Origin: Cruorifilaria tuberocauda | Lineage: Eukaryota; Nematoda; Chromadorea; Rhabditida; Onchocercidae | Assembly (NCBI GenBank): GCA_013365365.1 | Contig: JABVXU010000009.1 | Span: 310,001 to 374,000, forward strand | DNA length: 64,000 nt | Direction: 5' to 3' | Shown here: positions 12,771-26,633 of the stretch, one piece after another | Layout: every line of letters starts with the position of its first letter | How positions within the stretch are numbered: position 1 is the first letter of the stretch | Program-made: the position numbers and the translations under genes | The notes under the pieces: generated by a model | Told to the model about the DNA's origin: nothing | Seen by the model: only the letters and a program-made list of their open reading frames with translations | Databases searched by the model: none

Positions 12771-15222
12771 TTATTTGTTGTCGTAAATTTGGACTTTTCG
12801 TGTGATGGCCTGGACATTGCTAAGATCCAAGTAAGCGTGACCTAGCATAGATTGAAAAATTGTCACTCTAAAAGCAGAAATTTTTTTCTTGAAATTTAAC
12901 AAAAGGTTTGCAAGTAAAATTTTCCGAACAAGAGTATATAATACACAGGATATACTTATGGCTAAGTGAAACAAGCAGTACAATAAATATATTGATAAAA
13001 AGGAGAAAGTATCTATAATTGCCATTACAGCAATAATTTTGTGATCATAACTGAAGGAAGCGAAGAAGTGACACAACAAATTTCAAGGATAATTGATTCG
13101 TTATTTGGAGTAATGTTATAAGGACAGTATTCATCATGATCAGTATTATAATAAAATAAAACTAACATCTCTACTGCGGATAATTATATGAAAATTGAAA
13201 TTTAACATCATGCGTATAGTATGGTAAAATGAATTGATTAAATGACCGCAAATGAGGAGATAAATCATCGAAAAAATTGTTATAATTTGGAAAGTCAAAC
13301 TCGTCGTTAAGATCATTGTTGCCATCGTTAGTAGAACTGTTATCATTATCACTGCTATTTTCATCATCATTAATATGCTCAATTAATAAGGTTGAAGTGC
13401 ATATGTTATCATTGTCACTGCTGACTTCATCTTGGTCAATTAGCGACTCAGATGTTTCCATGTTGTCATTGTCCAGCGAAGAGACACTTATTGCATCATT
13501 AATTTCGCTGAGTAATTCGGAAAATGTCCCAATCGAATCAGATGATGTAACACTAATTGATGTATCTAATATGCTTGCCACATCTAAAAATATCTCTTCC
13601 AGCAAGTAAAAGCATATTCCACGACATTATCCTATAAAGCAAGTGATACTATTTTGAGAATAGTGTTACAAGTTTAAAATATCCATTAGACATTATACAA
13701 CGTACTAGGTGACTATAAAAACCAAATTAATATCAATTTTGCTTCATAAGTCAAATATCGACCAATCTGAGATAAACAGTATATGAAGTTAAAATAAATA
13801 TGTACCAGCATCACTAATTGTCTCGTGATATTCTACTTCTTCCTCATTTTCTTCTTCTGATTCTGTTGTAAATTCACTATCTTCTGAAACAGTCATGTTT
13901 GAATAGTTACTATCTGCGAAATCATCATCCGCTCTATTCGCTTCATCTAAAACATATAAATCTGATTAATTTTTCCATTAACCTTATTTACTGATTATTT
14001 TTTGATATTCAACAACTTCTGAACAATTTCTGCATAATTTTGTAAAATTAATCATAAATCCCACCTTCAAAGTCATTGTCATTATCACTATTATTATTGT
14101 AACTGTCATCATTGCCATGATAGTCATTACCAAATTCATCTACATTTTCAAGCACCCGTGATAATTGAGCATTTACCTAAACAAAAAACAAATTCTTCGT
14201 AGGAAAGGCACTTTTCTAATCAAAACTTAAACAACTTAAAGACTCCATCTAACGCAATCTCCAACAAACCTTTCAACAAAAATCTTTTTCGAAATTTGCA
14301 TTTTCAGGACATCACTAAAGCAAATTAGGAAGTTCTTTGGTGAGCAATCAAATCCAAATGAACCATTTTTCATCAGCCTTTTTTTTCAGCCTGGCCAACA
14401 GTTAATATACTAGCCGAGATCACTAGGCTGTGTCATAAATCAAACGTGAATGATCCTAGATTATCGGTGTCTGTTATATCCATCATTCTAATCACAATAA
14501 AAACCACAAAATTATTCCAATTTCAAAAGTGTAATAAAACATGGACAATATGGATACATTTGCTGTGGAAGCAGATTTGTTATTACGATCTGTAACATTA
14601 GCAACTGCTGAAGTTTCAACATCATCCACAGCTTTATCATCACAATTAGCGAAATATAAGCGTTTCACGATATTCCTTGGTGATGTTTGTGCACGACAAG
14701 TAGGACACTGTTCCGCGTACTGCAATAATAAAGATCTTAAAGCCAACTTATTACTTTTCACTTAACATTTTTTCCTGATTAATTTTCCTAAAATTGATAA
14801 AATGAAATTTATAAATGCTCAAGACATCGCAGAATTATATATAACATGGCTTAAATGTAATGTAGAAGCGACCGAATTTCGACTACTTACGGCAAGTTCA
14901 AAATAAAAATCGTTTGATCACATTATTTGACTATTAACGTTCAGACTGTTGATAATAAGGAAAAAAATACACATTTTTCTGGATCAGTGCAAAATGGTTG
15001 GATGTTTGACTTGGCAATTCTTATCGAACAATCAATGTCTCACGATCATTCGACTCGGACTGTTGGCTTTAACATGTAAAAAAGATTCATAAAAAAAAAT
15101 CTCACGAGAAGCCATCGCATGACACATTTATAGTGAAATGTATGTCCACATGGTAGGGAAGAAAAATTATTAATGCGTAAGTTCTGCGTACAAATCACAC
15201 AGCTACCGATGGTGTCCATCAT
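12771..15222 (-). CDS. TRAIP-like RING-H2 E3 ubiquitin ligase with acidic low-complexity tail
   Basis: Probable E3 ubiquitin ligase. Exon 1 (15106-15222) joins in phase to exon 2 (from 14719), giving a complete N-terminal RING-H2: C8, C11, C25, H27, H30, C33, C44, C47 (SCVIC, PCGHTFHYKC, EQCPTCR). RAQTSPRNIVKRLYF follows, as in the TRAIP RING where a Lys-Leu-Phe-Phe-like stretch comes after the last cysteine pair. Next are three acidic exons, about 14054-14174, 13807-13949 and one ending at 13175. They are dominated by Asp, Asn, Ser and Glu. A short last exon (12771-12867) ends in AITRKVQIYDNK; its phase with the 13175 donor is exact. Joins of the acidic exons to exon 2, and the start of the 13.6 kb exon, are less certain. 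The ATG at 15222 follows a TTACAG acceptor by two bases. TRAIP itself acts on replisomes; equating the two is an inference from the RING only. Confidence 0.72.
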
Positions 15223-15232
15223 ATCTGTAATA
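15223..15232 (-). promoter_or_regulatory. Candidate spliced-leader acceptor of the RING gene
   Basis: On the minus strand ATATTACAG ends two bases before the ATG at 15222. It decides the start in favour of MMDTIGSC over a longer open frame, because that longer frame would be removed by splicing. Confidence 0.5.
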
Positions 15233-17201
15233 TATCCTTGCAAAAAAGTACTTTAACAAAGCATATTAGTACTCTACGAAACGAACATAAATTCATTGAA
15301 TTAACTTAACTGTCTATTTTACCAAACTATTAAATACTTTGCATTATCAATTACTATCGATGAACTATTTAGATTCACTTCAATGAATAAATGATACAGA
15401 GTAGTCGTTATTTCGATTGCAAACACTCGATCTATCACATTTTTGAAATTGGCGAACACTGCGAGAACTGTATGAAACGTATTACTGTAAGAGAAATAAG
15501 CTAAAATATTAATCGACAAGACTTACCAGTTCGACCGATATATACTTTTCTAACTCACAAAAGCAACAAAGAATTCAAAATAATTGTTCGATATCATTTA
15601 TGGATGCATGAATCTATGGAAAACTTAAGTTGCGCGAAATTAGAATAAAAAATGAAAAATACCGTTGAAAAACCGAGAGATATGAATGCAATCAAACCCA
15701 GCAAGCTCTTATTTATCAGTTCAGACTTTTGAAATTCATCTCATTCCACATTTTCTTCCCCTCCGAATGTGTCGCGTAAAGTATCTCCACTATTCCGACA
15801 CATTTTAAACTACTGGTGTCACAAATTAATTGATGCTCGTAAGATATTTATAGAGCATATTATTTGCACTGTAACGTCAGATCATCTGATCATTCATTTC
15901 ATTTCATTCATCACTGGTTTACACCACATAATATTAACAAATTTGACCACGCGAAACGCGAAAATTGGAGAGTGGTATATCATTGTAGTCGTGGTTAACG
16001 TTAAAACGTAGTGAAAATCGGTTACGTATTGTTCATATTCAATCCAATTAACAGTACACTCGGCTTTTACATATCAATGTTTCCTCATTATCTGTCCTTA
16101 CATTACTTTTATCTTGAAAACACTGTAGAGAAGAAAAAACAACATTGAATGGATATTAACTTTTTATAGTTTTGCTACGCATTCATACAACTCAAATTTA
16201 CTAGAAATGAAAACCGGTTGATAATCCATCACAAAGTCAGATATAAACAACACTAAAAAATTATTAAATGACTAGATCACTAAAGAAGCTATAGAATTAC
16301 ATATAAAATCTTTTCCTCTCCCATAACAATTGATTCACTTCACCATTAAATAACAAAGAAAACAAAACAGAAATTATTAAAGCTTTTCTTTGCTACCATA
16401 AGGAAGCACACAAAAACAGTTGCAGAAAAGGATTCAGTCAATGACTGGAATCAAAGTAATATAACAAATCATTATCCAAAATGTAATAACTTTTAAGAGT
16501 GTATCATAAATGGCAAAATTCTTTTCTTAATCAGAAAGCAATTTTTTATCTTTACAGTTCGTGAGGTCTAAAATTAAGAAGTATTATTTCGATGGGCTGA
16601 TTAAAACATCGATCATACATGAAGTGAAATAACTACTTTTAATTTGCAGATATATTTTAATATCACTGATAATAAAATAAATAATGGTAAGAATGTCAAT
16701 AATCTTATGAATATAGTGACGCCTATGCACTTCTAATGGAGGAAGCGTCTTTCAATATACAGTCTTAAAATACAGCTCTTTAAGGCTGATAGAAAATTTT
16801 GAACACAATTTAAATGAATATAATCAAATTTGATCATGGTGAGATATCTTCTATCACTACCTCGACAATCCGATTATTCACTGTAAGTAATGACGATAAA
16901 GAAAGCATGATACAAGATCAAATAAGAACACGGAGAACAAAAAGCTTCAAGAATTAAAAAAAGATCAATCATTAACAACCTTCTTTCAAACCATCAATGT
17001 TTAGTCTCTGGATGCATGACTAAACTGAGTTATTATCGATATTCAAGAATTAATTAAAACTAGGAGAAATATTCCATTCGATACTTATCAGATAACTACA
17101 TATTATTCTTTCATCGCCATATAAACTTTCGCGGAATATTATACTATGATTTAGAACATATATTTACGAGAAAAATCTATGAAAGCTCTCTTACAATTTA
17201 T
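15233..17201. other. Intergenic region, no gene seen
   Basis: About 2 kb between the start of the RING gene and the stop of lnkn-1. Open frames at 15319-15519 (-) and 15769-16011 (+) have no recognisable domain and no good splice context. I see AT-rich sequence only. Confidence 0.6.
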
Positions 17202-20200
17202 TTACATTGCATCAAAATGGAATCGATGTGACTGAGCCTGGCGTTCGTGCTTATCAGCACGCCTTTCACGATAATGCAAAAATACCACTACCAATAAAAG
17301 TATCATGCAGACTGATATTAATACCATCAACGATTGCTTTATCAGCTGAAATTACAAAATTATTTAACTTCTACAATTTTCACCATTTTTTTTGAAATAG
17401 AAAAGAAAAAAGAACAGTGTTTGAGGGATGGATATTTAAATATTATATGGATATGAATGAAAATTCATATTCCTTTTATTCAATTTAATCTTTTTAAAAT
17501 ACATCAGAGTTGTGAATCGCCGAAAAAATTTTTAGAATTTCTCCATCATTTCCCTTTGTTTTAAATAAGCATGTCAATTTTAGCGCTACATGGCACAAGA
17601 ACTAGGAAAATTTGCTTGACAGGAATAGCATTTTCCCATTTTCAATTATAATTACAATTTCTCGTTATTAAGAAAAATTGCTCTTACAATTAAGAATAGA
17701 AGAACGATGAATTTTATCGTGACTGTGAAGGAGATCCTCGACACTTTTTTATGTATCGTATGAAGTGATAAAGACTGACTACCGCATAAAGAGAAAAGAA
17801 ATAAAGTTATAGACTTCCTTCAATGTATACAAGTTGAGAAATTTACATTGATCCTTTTTCAAAAGAGAAATTTTATTCGCGAAATTTCAGAAACTAGTTC
17901 CAAACTTTTCAGAATAAATTTCTACAGTTAAAACTGATTTATTTTTTTCTAGTTGTGGATTATTAAACTATTATCATGTTGAGTTTTTATTAAAAAAACA
18001 AACCTGACTAGGAGTGAGATAAAGTCTACTCTGCCAGTGAACCCCATCACCTTTGGGGGGAACAACAATTAATCTTGAATTCGGCACAATTTGCTTTAAG
18101 TAATAATGTTGGTTTCCATAATACAGACCACCCGCCAATGGCACGCGTGGAGAGCCAATATGTACTGCAAAATACCCCAACTTCACATCTTCTTACACCA
18201 ATATTAGGAAAAATCAACTTATTTAGCAGTTCAAGACATGAAAACTGTTAGTGTTAATTATTGTTGTCGGTCATTGTTAGTATGTTAATCATTTAACTAT
18301 GAATTTCAAAGAAATTTTAAAAAAATCATTAGAAGAAGTAGAACTTCAAGTCTTCAAAATTTCTAATAGATCGTAAAATTACGTTCATAATTTTAAATAC
18401 CATTTAAGCATGCACATCTTGCTTGCCAGAACATAGTGTTTGTAATCAATATCTAATGAACTAAATTCAAAAATACTAATGGATAAATTTACCATAATCG
18501 ATGAAATTTGGTGACCTTCCCAAGCCAAATAGAGCAAATGGTGTATGAAGTGCTCGATGTGTTGTTTGAGGCATCTGACATTGTGAGCCGAACTGATCAT
18601 GACCCCAAGAATCAGACATACTGAACATGACGCAAGCACCGTGCCAAGCAATTCCAGTTCCAGAAAAAAAAAATTAAGATGGAAATGACTATATGTATAA
18701 TATAGTTTATCCAGAATTTGATAGAGAAAGTGAAATAAACGAAGTAATGTCCATGTATTATATTTACTTGAGAGATTTCTGGATTAGAGTTATCACTGAG
18801 TTAAGGAAAAGCAAATACTGAAAAGGTCAAGTACCAATTTTTGTTTTTGTAGAACCGCAGAACTGATCGCATGAGCTTGAAAAGACTTGTACTTTCAAAA
18901 ACGTTGTATCGCCCTTATCTTCGCATTTGATAAAGTCAACAGCCATACTCTGATCAGCATCTTTATATTCAAGCAATACATCCAGAGTACCATCCTCTTT
19001 CAAGTCGAAAAAGGACGCCAGCTGAATCTGTCCCAAGGAAACATCGGCAGGCTGAATAAGCCTAGGACTTGTCCGTAATTCAAATCTTCTAAAATAAAAG
19101 AAATTTTGTGCCACACTTACACCACTTTCAATAACACTTTCTTCATATATTATCAATTTCTTTAGAAAAAATGTTTATTCCAAATGACCTGATTAACAAG
19201 GTATTTCATGAAGCTGCATTAAAAGACAAATCTTAAGAGATGCACCTAGAAGCATTAGAGATACAATCCGTGCATGGCACATTTTCCAGAACCATTGGAT
19301 TTTGCGTTTTCTCTCGAACAAGCGCTATTAAATCAGGATATCCATCCAATGAAAAATCTCCAATGCGAAAAACAACATTCCCTTCATCTTTTTTGGATAC
19401 CAAATCGGAACCCTGGAAACAAATACTTTTCGTTTTCTGCGTAATGACCTCTGTTTAACACAATTTTTCCTCATAAATGTCAAGATACTGAAATCCTATC
19501 ATTCTGGAGATAACGGCACATGACTGCACGAGAAGAGCAAAAATTTATTCCAATTTAGGATTACCCAGTTCATTATTTTATTATGAAATACTTTTTTTAG
19601 AAGGACAAAAAAGAACGATATTTTAACCAATGATTTTAAAATAAAAAACTTCGTCCAGAAATTTGAGATCCTCAAGGAAAAACATGCCGAATGAATTGAA
19701 AAAGAAGTGTTCCATTTACCTCAAGACCAGTAATATGAAAATCTTGCCATGCTCCGATATAATGATTCCACACATTGATTACTACTACTTTTCGACATGT
19801 TACATCGGCACAACACGGTAAACCGATATCAACAATTCCATCGGCATCAAAATCGGCAAATAATACAGCACCAAAGTGATTGGTAGGACATGAATCGACT
19901 GGTAAATCAGCAATAAGCGAATGATCTATCTCCCACAGTTCACTTAACCGTATAACACGACATTTACAAAAATGTTTAAAAAGAAAAGTGAAGTACAAAC
20001 CATATTATAATCACGATAAATATCGTTCAATTACTCGCAACAGAGTTTTTCGCCAAAATAAAAAAAAACAGTGCTTTGAAAAAGTTAGTGAGATAGGAAC
20101 CGTTAGTTCATTAAAATCTAGCCCGCAAAAACTATCTAATAAGCACCAAACTACTCACTATATGTCAGCACATGTTATATGTTAATAAACCTCAGAGATT

Positions 20201-22062
20201 TCAATTTCTGAAGTATACGTATTACGACGAAATTCATTATTTTTTGTATGATAACCGATAAGAGATAATGGAATATTGAAAATCCGAATTGAAAAATCTA
20301 CTTGTCAATTTGATAATTAAAACCAAACCCAAACTTTGACAAATGAATGAAGCTATTTCTTGCTAAATACAATAAATCAGTGCTGATTTTTGCAGTGTTT
20401 CAAAAAATTAAGAAACTACTATTTCCAAGTTGAAATGATACTTTGATATTCTCCTCCATGCTTGCATCTTCAAACGATTGTTAATTTTGGTACCAAATAT
20501 TATTTCGGCACTTAAATCACCATTTATATCGACGAAGGAATGTAAAAAATGCTCATACGGAGTAATATTCGATACATTGCCAGATATACTGCAATAAGTT
20601 CGATTCAAAAAAAGCAAAAAAATACTTCGACGAACTTTTCCTATATCTTTTCTAGAAAGCATGTATAGTCATGAGTCTTTACTCAATACTTATGATAAAG
20701 TAGATATCAAAGTCAAACATAACACACAAAGAAAAACAAAATTTTTACAAAGAACTATTTTCTAAACTAGTTAAGTGACTTACTTGAAAAAATGTTCACA
20801 AGATGAAAAATCTCCCACCACTGAACCCAACTGACAAAATAAGGAGCTAGTATTGAGAAATCCCACAACGTCACTGATGCCATCACCATTGACATCCATT
20901 ACAGCTAATTCATCCAGTAATGTTGCGTTCAAAACAATTGGTTTGTAAGTATTGTATGAAAATATATATACAGTTGATTCATAACCTTTATCGCCACTAG
21001 GCTGAAAAAAAATATTTCAGTCGTTTAACATGCTTAAAATTTCAAAACTTTTAAAAATGTGTAACAGGTATTTAAGATGCTGATTATGAAAGTGGATATC
21101 ATTTCCAAGATTAGATAATTAATTCCCCTTTTTACATCAAAATAAACCTAAAATGCACAAATATTGTACTATTCTCATTTTTAGATTGTCACCAACTGGT
21201 ATCAAATAAAATACTAAGAAGAAAATAACGGGAAAGAAACAAATGAACCGAGCTGACAAAATTACATTTAACGACTTATTATATCTATTTTAAATTTCAT
21301 TTTATACCTATAACTAACTTTTTTTCTTGAGATCAATATGTCAGGTAGTGAATCACCATTGAAATCGCCAACTGCACATGAAACAGTTTGCGATAAGCCA
21401 AGGTTAATATTTTGTCCTGCTTCGAAAAATTCCCCATTTTCATTCTAAAACTAGTCAAATGAAATTTCATAAGTATCATGATAATACAGATGAAGGAAAA
21501 CGATGTCACACAGAAACACTCATTTGACATACGGCTGTTATTTTTAATCTGTCTGTCATTAATATAAAAGTTCAGTATTTTAAAAGACAATTCTATATTT
21601 AAAAAACAACTGATCTTATTTGAAAATAATGCTTAGTAACAAAGTGAAAGATAGTGAATAGGATGAGAGAAAATAAAGAGAAATAAGATCAAAGAAAATG
21701 ATATGGAAAAGAATTGAGCTGAGCTAAAAGTGAGATAAAAGAACAGTGTAAAGCAAAATGAAATCAGATAAAATGAAACGAAAAGAAGGATGGTAAAATG
21801 AAGTATGAGATGCAAATATATTGTCAGGTTGTTAGAAATAAACAGCAAATTTAAGTTCAAACAAGGAAACAAACTAAACCTGAAAGTAAATCTTCAGTCG
21901 ATCATGATCTTGTACAATAATATCAGTATATAAGTCGCGGTCAATGTCACCATACGCACAAATCCGGCCTTTCAGTTTTCCATCGACATACACAGCATGC
22001 ATAATTACGCAAAGAACAACTTGCAGTATACTCCACAAATACTTCACTGATAACCACTGCAT
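17202..22062 (-). CDS. lnkn-1: Linkin / ITFG1 (T-cell immunomodulatory protein) homologue
   Basis: Single-pass membrane protein with an extracellular FG-GAP-type beta-propeller; in C. elegans linkin keeps migrating gonad cells attached. The start at 22062 gives a signal peptide (hydrophobic WSILQVVLCVIMHAVYV) followed by DIDRDLYTDIIV. Further Asp-rich FG-GAP blades follow in order: VGDFNGDSLPDILIS (about 21310-21445), VMDVNGDGISDVVGF (20784-21000), FVDINGDLSAEIIFG (20408-20600), FADFDADGIVDIGLP (19723-19975), IGDFSLDGYPDLIAL (19250-19412) and FFDLKEDGTLDVLLE (18835-19088). The exon ending at 18493 carries FALFGLGRSPNFIDYG, and 18004-18167 ends RLYLTPSQ. The last exon (17202-17345) encodes one hydrophobic helix and a short basic tail ending HRFHFDAM, the diagnostic ITFG1 C-terminus. 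The 5' boundary of the exon near 18661 has no AG acceptor. It lies about 660 bp downstream of popl-1 on the same strand. Confidence 0.95.
21640..21800. repeat. Purine-rich tract in an lnkn-1 intron
   Basis: About 160 bp of the plus strand are almost all A and G with scattered T, so the transcribed strand is a long polypyrimidine run. The tract produces a spurious Phe/Leu/Ser-rich open frame on the minus strand. No unit length is evident. Confidence 0.6.
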
Positions 22063-22073
22063 TACCTGAAATC
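22063..22073 (-). promoter_or_regulatory. Candidate spliced-leader acceptor of lnkn-1
   Basis: GATTTCAG ends three bases before the ATG at 22062, a textbook nematode acceptor with no upstream exon needed. Confidence 0.6.
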
Positions 22074-22725
22074 AGTTACGTGACCTCCGATAAATCCGCG
22101 ACCGTGTTTCTGCAAAATTTTAGAATAATATTAATCTTGCGAGGCTGAACCGTAGATTACCAATTATGTCTAGAGAAAGTAAAGATCGGACTTCGACTAT
22201 GAGTGGGGTTGCGTTTAAAATGCTGGCAGAACAAACTTTTATCATATCGTTATCATTCAGTAAATTAGGGTGGGGTGTAATAAAAGGCGAAAAACTGTTA
22301 GAGAAAGTCAATAGGTTGGTTAGGTACTTATAAATTGACACTGTTCTTTGCAATTTACAAGATAATTTTCGGAATATAAAAAAGCCATAAGAGAGTTTCA
22401 CAGAACAAGGAGGGGCAGTTTGAATTCATGCCCTCACATCTGCATATGCGTTTTATCCTACTTCAATGTAAATAACGGAATGCCACTACTATTGGTGTAT
22501 ATTTCTTCACAGGTGTATATTTCTTTATCTTATATATCATGACAACAAAAACTGGAAATAAATTGTGCCAAAGCAAAGTAATAATTTTCTGAAGTTTCAG
22601 TTCGCAGAAATAAGAACAAAAGTTGCTTACAAATTCAGCAGTATGAAGTTTCTTTTTCCTTCTGTGAGAATCAAATATAGTAACGAATCAAATTTTCAAT
22701 GAAATGGAGTTTTTTAAAACATAAG
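22074..22725. other. popl-1 / lnkn-1 intercistronic gap
   Basis: About 650 bp between the popl-1 stop and the lnkn-1 acceptor. A 93-codon open frame (22120-22401, -) shows no domain and is probably chance. I see no separate promoter element I could name. Confidence 0.5.
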
Positions 22726-25700
22726 CTACAAGTCGATTTGATTTTTAAGAAGAGTAATTCGAGCCGGATGATAATATCTGGATGTGACGTTTCGGAACAG
22801 TACAACACCATGATAAAGTTGTTTTAAAGCCGGTAAACAACAATAACCGATAGCAAAACCTCTTCCATGTAAGAATGAGTAATCACCGCGTACAATTCTG
22901 CCAATAATAGGTCTGCAAACTGCGTAACCATTTGTTTCATTTAATTTGAATTCATATATTTCTTTCCGAATAATAAAACATACTAATAAAATATGTTTTT
23001 ACTTATATGTTTTTTGTTTTTAGACAATCTTGCATGTCTCATTAAAAAATTTTAGGATAAAGGAAAACTTTAAAATTACGCGGAAAAAGGTGAAAGCGGA
23101 GATCTGAAATTTAAGACTCAGCATATAATTGTAGTCCCAAAGATAATGTGATAATTTGAACTTGAACAAATAGTGTCGGCTTATTGCAATTGCTTACCTA
23201 GAGCAGCTATTACTGTATTTTATGAATTCCACTACTTCCTCTTCTAATTGTTCCTCACCACTCATCAGCTGTTTAGAGGTAGAAGCTGTTGGAGCGCTTT
23301 CTATACTTCTTTTCAGTCGTTTAGCTGCTTTCGCTTTTTCTCTTTTTTCCTTCTTTTTTTGTTTCATCTTTCGCTTCCTGTATATATAAGACTTCAGAAT
23401 TGATTTTCTGTCGTCCTACTTTCAATAATTAAATTATCATTCACAATGAAAGTAAACATCACTCGCATCAAGATTTTAACGTACTACCATCTAATTCAGA
23501 GTAAAATTTAAGATTAAAATGAAATTTGTAAAAAATGGATCATAAATGGACCACAGAAAAAGAAAATTCACAAATAAAAAAAGAATATTTTATGAGAAAA
23601 TTAAGGTTTAATATCTTGGTATAAAGGCTTTTTTATCAAGGCTACCGTAGCATTTCCCTGTCGGGGAAAATTGAATTCAGCGATATGTGTTTTTCGCGTG
23701 CTGTAACATCTAATGAAATGAAATCTTCTAGACCAATCTGAAATAAATAAAATGAATATATTTTCGCAACAATCTAATAGCCTCACGAAGTTTTAGAATT
23801 TAACAATCAAGAACAAGACTTTGCTCTTATGATGATAATTAAAATTAAATTGTTACTCACTTCATTTCTTAGGTCTTCCTTATTTTCCTTATTACCAAAT
23901 ACTGGTTTTAAGGTACTACTTATCCGTGGTTGTTCAATGATTTGCATGCCACTTTCGCCTTTTGACAGTTTTAATATATTCATAAAATCCTCATCAATTG
24001 GTGCACATATCAATGCAAATCGTTGTGGACGACCTACTGCTGTTGGTATAAGACATACTGGTACTAACGCTGCAGAATTCATGATAGATTCTGAAACTAT
24101 AGAAATCATCTGCGGATAATTGTTTTATATTCGGATAAGTTGTTCAGGATTTTCTTTCCCAAAATACCGAATAAACTAATTTTTTTTATTGCAGATTTAA
24201 ATGAAGAAATCTTAAATAATAACCTTCTGGCATTGGTCCTCTTCCGATCAGCCATTTCTCAATATTCAATAATGTCTGACGGCCGCGTATAACATATGCA
24301 GCACCCTCAACGGTTGAATTCCTCAGCCAGTCGTAAGACAATTCAGAGAACTGAAACGTGAAAGGATATTTGATCGATAACTTGTTCCAATACTTTATTC
24401 GGCGATTATGTGGGCGTCGTATATACTTTTCCTGAAAATGAAATATTCGCTTAATATAAACGCTTACTATTTCATCGGTTTATCGATGTAATGTAACCAG
24501 ATACCGGGAAAAAAGTATAAATAAAAAATATAAATAAAGTTCAAATTTTAAGTAATTTCCAATCTTATAAATAAGACAAAAATCTTTTTTATAAGGTTGA
24601 AAATTACTGAAAATTTGCAAAGCAAAAAAGAATTTTTCCACATGCCTATATAATTCCATCATTTGATGAATGGTCGTTCAAACAAATAATTGCTTCTGCA
24701 ATGCTTTTCAACGAAAAAAAACTATCATTTAAATATTTCATGGCAATGACCTGCAAATTAATGTACTCTTCCTTGAATTCGTTAAGACCAGCATCACAAT
24801 CCGGTACATCGGCGGGAAAATTAAAATGGCTTGACTCCAGCTCCAGAAATTTCTGATCCTTTAATCCAACACTCTTCGCAGTACCATACTGCAGAGCAAG
24901 CCAAAATTCCAAGCCTTTAAAGAAATACAGGAAAATAATTGAATAAATTTCAAAATTTATAAAGGCATTGAAAATAAATAAAACGAGAACTAAATTTACC
25001 AAATCCGGATGGTATAATGAAATCCAAACCAATGAATGGACATGTTGTTCCTATACCCGTGTTCCGAACTATTAAGAGTATTGGTATCTACAACAAAACT
25101 AAAAATCAAAGTGATACAAGACAAAAAGCATATGAAAATTCGGAGGAATAAAAAAAATATGAATGGATGTTTTTTATTTTTTACATGTTACTGTTTTCAT
25201 AATCTTAATTATGTCATGTGTGAAATGATATGTCTTATTAATAACGTTTGATTTGTGTAATTTCGTATAAAATCTATAAAATTTGGATTCAGATCTACAA
25301 TTACAAGAGATGCTAACTGTTCAGCGAACGTCAAAAAACAAAAAATTTCGAACAAGAAATTTATATATGTGCAAAAACTATTAAAAAACTTTGGCTTCAG
25401 ATGTTTTCACTGGCTGTAGTTGCGTATTTCGCATTTCTTGCAAATCCATTTCAATTAATTTCTTCTCAAGAGCCTAGAATAAAGTGACAATCTGGATAAT
25501 GCGATTCGTAACCACATGTACATACTGAATGATGCTTGAACACATATTCATATAAAATATTTCAGCAGCTTTAAAAGATTTATTTAATTCATAATTTCTC
25601 ATGTTTTCGACAAAATTATTCTAATCCAGCTACAACATTTTACTTTGAAAATCTAATAAAAAGTTAATATCAAATTTGAACCTTTCTTCGAATTTCCAAA

Positions 25701-26597
25701 TTCCAAAAATCATTCAGTGGAGATGGCAAACTGCCTATATTTAACGATTTTGCTGAACATCCGCTAGTTTCGATTGGCTTTGTCTTCCGCATTGGTCGAC
25801 TTAATCTAGGATCTTCTACAAGCAAACTGAAGACAAAACCATCGGGAAGTTCACCGGGACTATGATTGCTACATTCATTTCTCCACCATCGGTGACTTAA
25901 CCTGAAACTGACAATAATCTGCATTTTTCACTTTAATCAAAACTTCTTTATCGCCCAATTTTGCATCAAAGTGTAAGCTGTAAACAAATCATGTATAAAC
26001 AATGCTGCAATCGTGTCCATTAGAACTTCCTTTTTTTCAAAGATTGTATTAATTTTTTGATAAATTTTTCGGAGATTATATTAAGAAGTATCAAAAGACA
26101 TCAAATTTCTTTGGGGATGTATCGAACAGATTCCACAGAATACTCCATGTTTTCTGCTATGGATGATGAAAGCTAACATGAATTCTTTCATCTCCAATTT
26201 TTCAAGTTCATTTTCTTCGACAACAGTAAGAACTTCACGCAGTACTTCAAATGATTTTGGACCATACAATCTGAATCGAACCATTTGATCACTCAAATCC
26301 AATAGCTGAAAAATAATTTTTAACATATTTTCCTGGTAAAGCCACTAGATTTCTAATTATAAGTGAGAAATTTTGATAAGACTAAGATTATGGAAATCAA
26401 GCCAATTACTCCATCGGCAATTACATTACAAGTAAGTGGGAAAATCTTGTGAACTAATTTTATCAAAATTACCAAAATTAGAGAAACGATATAAAGAGTT
26501 GCAAATAAAAAATACCATCATCATAATCTCCAACTATTCAGTCTAAAAGGCTTAACGACCATAAATTTCTCACCAATGAATTATACGTATATATAAT

Positions 26598-26633
<36 letters not shown>

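Noticed and set aside
13316..13609. 97-codon Ser/Leu-rich open frame on the plus strand
   Set aside because: Mirror of the Asp/Asn/Ser-rich exon of the RING gene, caused by the repetitive composition.
21633..21872. Phe/Leu/Ser-rich open frame on the minus strand that looks like a membrane protein
   Set aside because: Produced by the polypyrimidine strand of a purine-rich intron tract; composition only.
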